16,726 nucleotides of DNA from Candidatus Peregrinibacteria bacterium. GTDB taxonomy: Bacteria; Patescibacteriota; Gracilibacteria; Peribacterales; Peribacteraceae. Positions 14,288 to 16,726 of the stretch are shown one piece after another (the stretch's first letter is position 1; every line of letters starts with the position of its first letter). Both the position numbers and the translations under genes were made by a program. The stretch lies in contig JACRIG010000034.1 of NCBI GenBank assembly GCA_016215715.1, positions 1 through 16,726 on the forward strand. Reading direction: 5' to 3'. Below the pieces are notes generated by a model. The model saw only the letters and a list, made by a program, of their open reading frames with translations, was not told the DNA's origin and made no database searches.

Positions 14288-15484
14288 TTATTTCTTCGCG
14301 CACAATTCCTTCGTCTTCTCGATAATGTAGGCCGTATCATCATCGGTCATATGCGGGCCGAGACCAATGAACATACCGTTCTTCGCAACTTTGCTGGAGA
14401 AGGAAAGATCGCCACTCACACGATGCTCGATATTCTTGTAGGCGGGATGCAGCAGAATGTTTCCGACAAAGAGCGTGCGCCCCTCAATGCCGTGATGCTG
14501 GAAGAAGGCAAGCGCTTCGTTGCGGGTGAAGGGAGCACTGTCTTTCACGAGGAACGGGAAGGTGAACCATGCAGGGTCCGCCTGCTTTTCCCATGTCACG
14601 AGATCGAAATAGTCAGAAAACTGCGTGAAGCCTTTGTGGAGCATTGTGAAGTTATGGACTCTGCGCTCGCGGAAGCCATCCAGACGCTTCATCTGCGTGA
14701 GCGCGAAAGCGGCCTGTACTTCCGTGATCTTTAAGTTGTAGCCGATGACACGGAAGTAGTAGCGTTCATCAAACGCCGTGCCGTCGAGGAGTTTCGCGTC
14801 GTAGCGGTTGTCCTGCGTCCACGTCCAGTCACCCGCGCGACCCCAGTCGCGGTACATCTGAATGCGGTTGTGGTAATCGGTGTCACTGCTGACAATTGCG
14901 CCGCCTTCTCCCGCTGCCGTGAAGTGGTGTGAAGCATAGAGGCTGTAGGTGCCGGCCACGCCGAACGTTCCGGTATTTTTACCGTCCCATCTGCTCTCGA
15001 ACGCGTCGCAGCAGTCTTCGATAATTTTCAGATCATACTTTTTGGCGATGTCCGTGAGGATCGTCATATTCGGTACGTTGCCGAGCAGATGCGGCACCAT
15101 GATCGCCTTCGTTTTTGAGGTGACCGCCGCCTCCACTTTTGATGCGTCCAGCACGAAGCCGGTCGTGACTTCGACGAATACCGGCACGAGCCCGTTCTGA
15201 ATGATCGGGTTGAGTGTCGTCGGGAAGGTGCAGGCGGGCGTAATGACTTCACTTCCTTTCGGGAGCTCAAGCGCGGTGATTGCGAGAAGATTCGACGATG
15301 ATCCTGAGTTCGCGAGCCGGCAGTGCCTCGTGCCGATCCGCTTTGCAATTGCTGCTTCCAGCGCAGTCGACGTGTCGCGCATCCCGAGCCATCCTTTCTT
15401 CAGTACGTCAACGACCGCGTTGATCTCGCTTTCATCAAAAATCGGTTTGGTGTACGCGAGCGGTGGGTGGGGCTTGTCGGTCAT
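14288..15484 (-). CDS. DegT/DnrJ/EryC1-fold PLP enzyme of RfbH/ColD type (His in place of the PLP lysine); probable sugar 3-dehydratase
   Basis: 398 residues from the ATG at 15484 (MTDKPHPPLAYTKPIFDESEI), where the family begins; TTG 15535 and ATG 15508 would add 17 or 9 non-conserved residues. DegT landmarks: LKKGWLGMRDTSTALE, NSGSSSNLLAI (59-69), TPACTFPTTLNPIIQNG, and IIEDCCDAFESRW with the PLP-contacting Asp. At the Schiff-base position the protein has SLYASHHFTAAGEGGAI (His186-His187) where aminotransferases have Lys. That substitution marks the 3-dehydratases ColD and RfbH/DdhC, which remove the C3 hydroxyl of a 4-keto-6-deoxy sugar. RDWGR follows (212-216), but the Cys cluster that binds the iron-sulfur centre in RfbH/DdhC is absent (GDWTWTQDN instead), so it is ColD-like in this respect. 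It lies downstream of the GT2 gene in the same unit. Substrate unknown. Confidence 0.88.
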   Translation of the reverse strand: MTDKPHPPLAYTKPIFDESEINAVVDVLKKGWLGMRDTSTALEAAIAKRIGTRHCRLANSGSSSNLLAITALELPKGSEVITPACTFPTTLNPIIQNGLVPVFVEVTTGFVLDASKVEAAVTSKTKAIMVPHLLGNVPNMTILTDIAKKYDLKIIEDCCDAFESRWDGKNTGTFGVAGTYSLYASHHFTAAGEGGAIVSSDTDYHNRIQMYRDWGRAGDWTWTQDNRYDAKLLDGTAFDERYYFRVIGYNLKITEVQAAFALTQMKRLDGFRERRVHNFTMLHKGFTQFSDYFDLVTWEKQADPAWFTFPFLVKDSAPFTRNEALAFFQHHGIEGRTLFVGNILLHPAYKNIEHRVSGDLSFSSKVAKNGMFIGLGPHMTDDDTAYIIEKTKELCAKK

Positions 15485-15587
15485 TGCAGGCGGGAGAATT
15501 GAAGGCATTCTGCTGGTTTGCTGTGCGCGATGCAAGATGCCATCCCGCCCGCGGCCACGGAGGGCCGCTGCTGGGTATTAATTGAAG
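15485..15587. other. Intergenic region with GC-rich hairpin between GT2 and DegT-fold genes
   Basis: The gap is 103 bases. GCGGCC (15551-15556) and GGCCGC (15563-15568) form a perfect 6-bp stem around ACGGAG. No T-run follows on the minus strand, so it is more likely a dispersed palindrome or an mRNA processing hairpin than a terminator. No convincing -10 box stands at 6-8 bases from the DegT start. Confidence 0.45.
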
Positions 15588-16574
15588 TCAGCTCTCTTTC
15601 TCTCCCTTCACTGGCCCCGGCCCCCAGTCGCGGTGGTCGTTGAGGATTTCTTTGATGACGGCGTGCGGGCGGTTTTTGACTTCATCGAAGATCTTCCCGA
15701 TGTACTCGCCGACGATCGAGAGACTGAGCATCTGGATGCCGCCGAAGAAGAGGACGAGGATGTAGAGCGTCAGGAGCCCCGGCGGGGAAGCGGAGCCGGG
15801 GAGGATCAGCCACATGACGAAGTAGACGAGGATTGCGATGAGGGACAGGAAAGTGAAGAGCAGTCCGGCATAGCCGAGAAGTTCGAGCGGTGCACGGGAG
15901 AACGAGAGGATGCCGCTCTTGGCGTACCAGATGTAGCCGCGCAGACTCGAGCTCGCTTTGCGTCCGTCGAAGCGGTCTTTGCGGTGGTAGGGGACGCCGG
16001 TCTGACGGAAACCCACCCACGCACGCATCCCGCGGAGGAATCGGTCACACTCCGGCATCGCGTTGAGTGCGTTGATCACGCTTCTGTCGAGGAGTGAAAA
16101 GTCACCGGCATCGACGGGAATTTTGATGTACGACAATTTCTGCCACAGGCGATAGAACATCCGGCGGCACTGGTGAATCAGCCATCCTTCTTCACGGCTC
16201 GTGCGCGTGCCATAGACGACGTGATTTCCTTCGAGCCATTTTTTTACAAACTCTCCGAATAATTCCGGCGGATCCTGCAGATCGCCGTCGAGGAGAATCG
16301 CCGCATCACCGGCGCAATATTTCAGTCCGCTGCTGAACGCCATATGCGAGCCGAAGTTGCGTGAATGGGTGATGACGGTCATGTGCGGGTCCTTCGCGGC
16401 AAGTTCCTTTAAAATCTCGTACGCGCCGTCGGGGCTGCCGTCGTTGACGTAGATAATTTCGTAGTTGTCCGTGATCTCTTTCATTGCCTCCGTCACGCGT
16501 CGATGGAGCTCGCGCACGTTGCCCTCGTCTTTATAACAGGTGGGGATCAACGACAGTTTCCGGTTGGTCAGCAT
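15588..16574 (-). CDS. GtrB/DPM1-like polyprenyl-phosphate glycosyltransferase (GT2) with two C-terminal membrane helices
   Basis: 328 residues from the ATG at 16574 (MLTNRKLSLIPTCYKDEGN); a GTG at 16592 would add six residues, but it lies inside the likely promoter. The GT-A domain shows IIYVNDGSPDGAYEIL (nucleotide-binding Asp), HSRNFGSHMAFSSGL, AILLDGDLQDPPEL (DGD in the DxD position), DAGDFSLLDRSV and MPECDRFLRGMRAWVGF. Two helices follow (about 227-255 and 262-290), then GEYIGKIFDEVKNRPHAVIKEIL, the signature tail of GtrB/ArnC-like enzymes. These enzymes transfer a sugar from a nucleotide donor to undecaprenyl phosphate on the cytoplasmic side, providing the donor for a GT-C transferase outside. 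The large GT-C-like protein encoded nearby is a natural partner. First gene of its minus-strand unit. Confidence 0.93.
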   Translation of the reverse strand: MLTNRKLSLIPTCYKDEGNVRELHRRVTEAMKEITDNYEIIYVNDGSPDGAYEILKELAAKDPHMTVITHSRNFGSHMAFSSGLKYCAGDAAILLDGDLQDPPELFGEFVKKWLEGNHVVYGTRTSREEGWLIHQCRRMFYRLWQKLSYIKIPVDAGDFSLLDRSVINALNAMPECDRFLRGMRAWVGFRQTGVPYHRKDRFDGRKASSSLRGYIWYAKSGILSFSRAPLELLGYAGLLFTFLSLIAILVYFVMWLILPGSASPPGLLTLYILVLFFGGIQMLSLSIVGEYIGKIFDEVKNRPHAVIKEILNDHRDWGPGPVKGEKES

Positions 16575-16627
16575 TGCGGATTGGGCGTACACTTTAAGCG
16601 CTTCCAGAGTGCCTTTTATTCCGCCTT
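16575..16627. promoter_or_regulatory. Short divergent promoter region (53 bases)
   Basis: On the minus strand, TAAAGT (16596-16591) would start transcription about ten bases before the GT2 ATG. On the plus strand, TACACT (16588-16593) overlaps it and would give the aminotransferase mRNA a leader of about 28 bases; TTTATT (16615-16620), 7 bases from the ATG, is a weaker leaderless alternative. No -35 boxes are clear. Confidence 0.35.
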
Positions 16628-16726
16628 ATGACAACAGAAACCGCTTCCGCTGGCCGAAGCCCGATCTTCACCGCCGGCCCCTCGGTTACGGACAAGGAGA
16701 TTGCCTACGTGACGGACGCCATTACC
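16628..16726 (+). CDS. DegT/DnrJ/EryC1/StrS-family aminotransferase, 3'-truncated by window edge
   Basis: The first 33 codons read MTTETASAGR, then SPIFTAGPSVTDKEIAYVTD, then AIT, and run off the right edge without a stop. The block FTAGPSVTDKEIAYVTDAI matches the N-terminal strand-helix start of PLP-dependent sugar aminotransferases (such as those making perosamine or other 4-amino-4,6-dideoxy sugars), where it precedes a GW-type turn. The PLP lysine lies outside the window, so an aminotransferase cannot be distinguished from a 3-dehydratase. It is divergent from the GT2 gene with a 53-base gap. Too short for ordinary length-based gene calls, but the family match is clear. Confidence 0.7.
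   Translation, partial: MTTETASAGRSPIFTAGPSVTDKEIAYVTDAIT

Noticed and set aside
15485..15535. TTG/ATG alternative starts for the DegT-fold enzyme
   Set aside because: The extra residues (MHRAQQTSRMPSILPPA) are not typical of the family; ATG at 15484 gives the usual N-terminus. Not fully excluded.
15777..15801. Hairpin CCCCGGC/GCCGGGG inside the GT2 gene
   Set aside because: Encodes the expected Pro/Gly loop between the two membrane helices; codon composition explains it.
1..16726. Alternative genetic code with UGA as glycine (as in some CPR lineages)
   Set aside because: Several proteins end properly at TGA, including ATGA overlaps with the next gene, so TGA is a stop here.
1..16726. CRISPR array, tRNA/rRNA genes, transposase or phage genes
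   Set aside because: No direct repeat-spacer pattern, no cloverleaf-like segment and no transposase, integrase or phage frame was seen; the repeats are short palindromes only.

Overview
The window is a stretch of a surface-glycan (O-antigen or capsule type) biosynthesis locus. Almost every gene is a nucleotide-sugar enzyme, a glycosyltransferase, a methyltransferase or a lipid-linked-glycan flippase. Genes are tightly packed with ATGA-type overlaps, and TGA, TAA and TAG all end frames, so the genetic code is standard. No start codon has a convincing Shine-Dalgarno sequence. Several starts are instead preceded, 6 to 8 bases upstream, by a hexamer resembling a -10 box, which suggests leaderless transcripts. 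Together with the many short palindromic repeats, this would fit a Patescibacteria/CPR-type genome of moderately high GC (for example the Peribacteria/Peregrinibacteria group). There is no phylogenetic marker in the window, so the assignment is a weak inference.

Layout. (1) Plus strand, 1-3277: a UDP-GlcNAc 2-epimerase cut by the left edge, a second 2-epimerase overlapping it by 4 bp, and a GT4 glycosyltransferase overlapping that by 16 bp. (2) Minus strand, read from 12060 down to 3253: a SAM methyltransferase, an SDR epimerase/dehydratase with a C-terminal extension, a 1189-codon frame joining a GMC-type flavin oxidoreductase to a complete asparagine-synthase-type amidotransferase, a Wzx-like flippase, a second SAM methyltransferase and a second GT4 glycosyltransferase. 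This unit converges with (1), and the last 25 bp of both units overlap. (3) Plus strand, 12170-14176: a large polytopic membrane protein, probably a GT-C type transferase, divergent from (2). (4) Minus strand, 16574 to 14288: a GtrB/DPM1-like polyprenyl-phosphate glycosyltransferase and a DegT-fold enzyme in which His replaces the PLP-binding Lys (RfbH/ColD-like sugar 3-dehydratase type). (5) Plus strand, 16628 to the right edge: the first 33 codons of another DegT-family aminotransferase.

A plausible joint role: make ManNAc-type, deoxy and amino sugars (epimerases, SDR, DegT enzymes), perhaps oxidise a sugar and amidate the resulting uronate (GMC plus AsnB), methylate, assemble on a polyprenyl carrier (GT4, GT2), flip across the membrane (Wzx) and transfer further outside (GT-C).

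The most unusual thing is the GMC-AsnB frame. The AsnB half has every hallmark of an intact glutaminase, whose nucleophile must be the N-terminal Cys, yet that Cys is residue 586 of an uninterrupted frame. The same frame carries three palindromic elements: a perfect 34-bp palindrome, a C-rich dispersed-repeat-like insert, and a 22-bp palindrome at the junction itself. Related short palindromes lie inside the first epimerase and in the intergenic gaps. No gene-free stretch exceeds 300 bases; the gaps of about 111, 109, 103 and 53 bases are described below.
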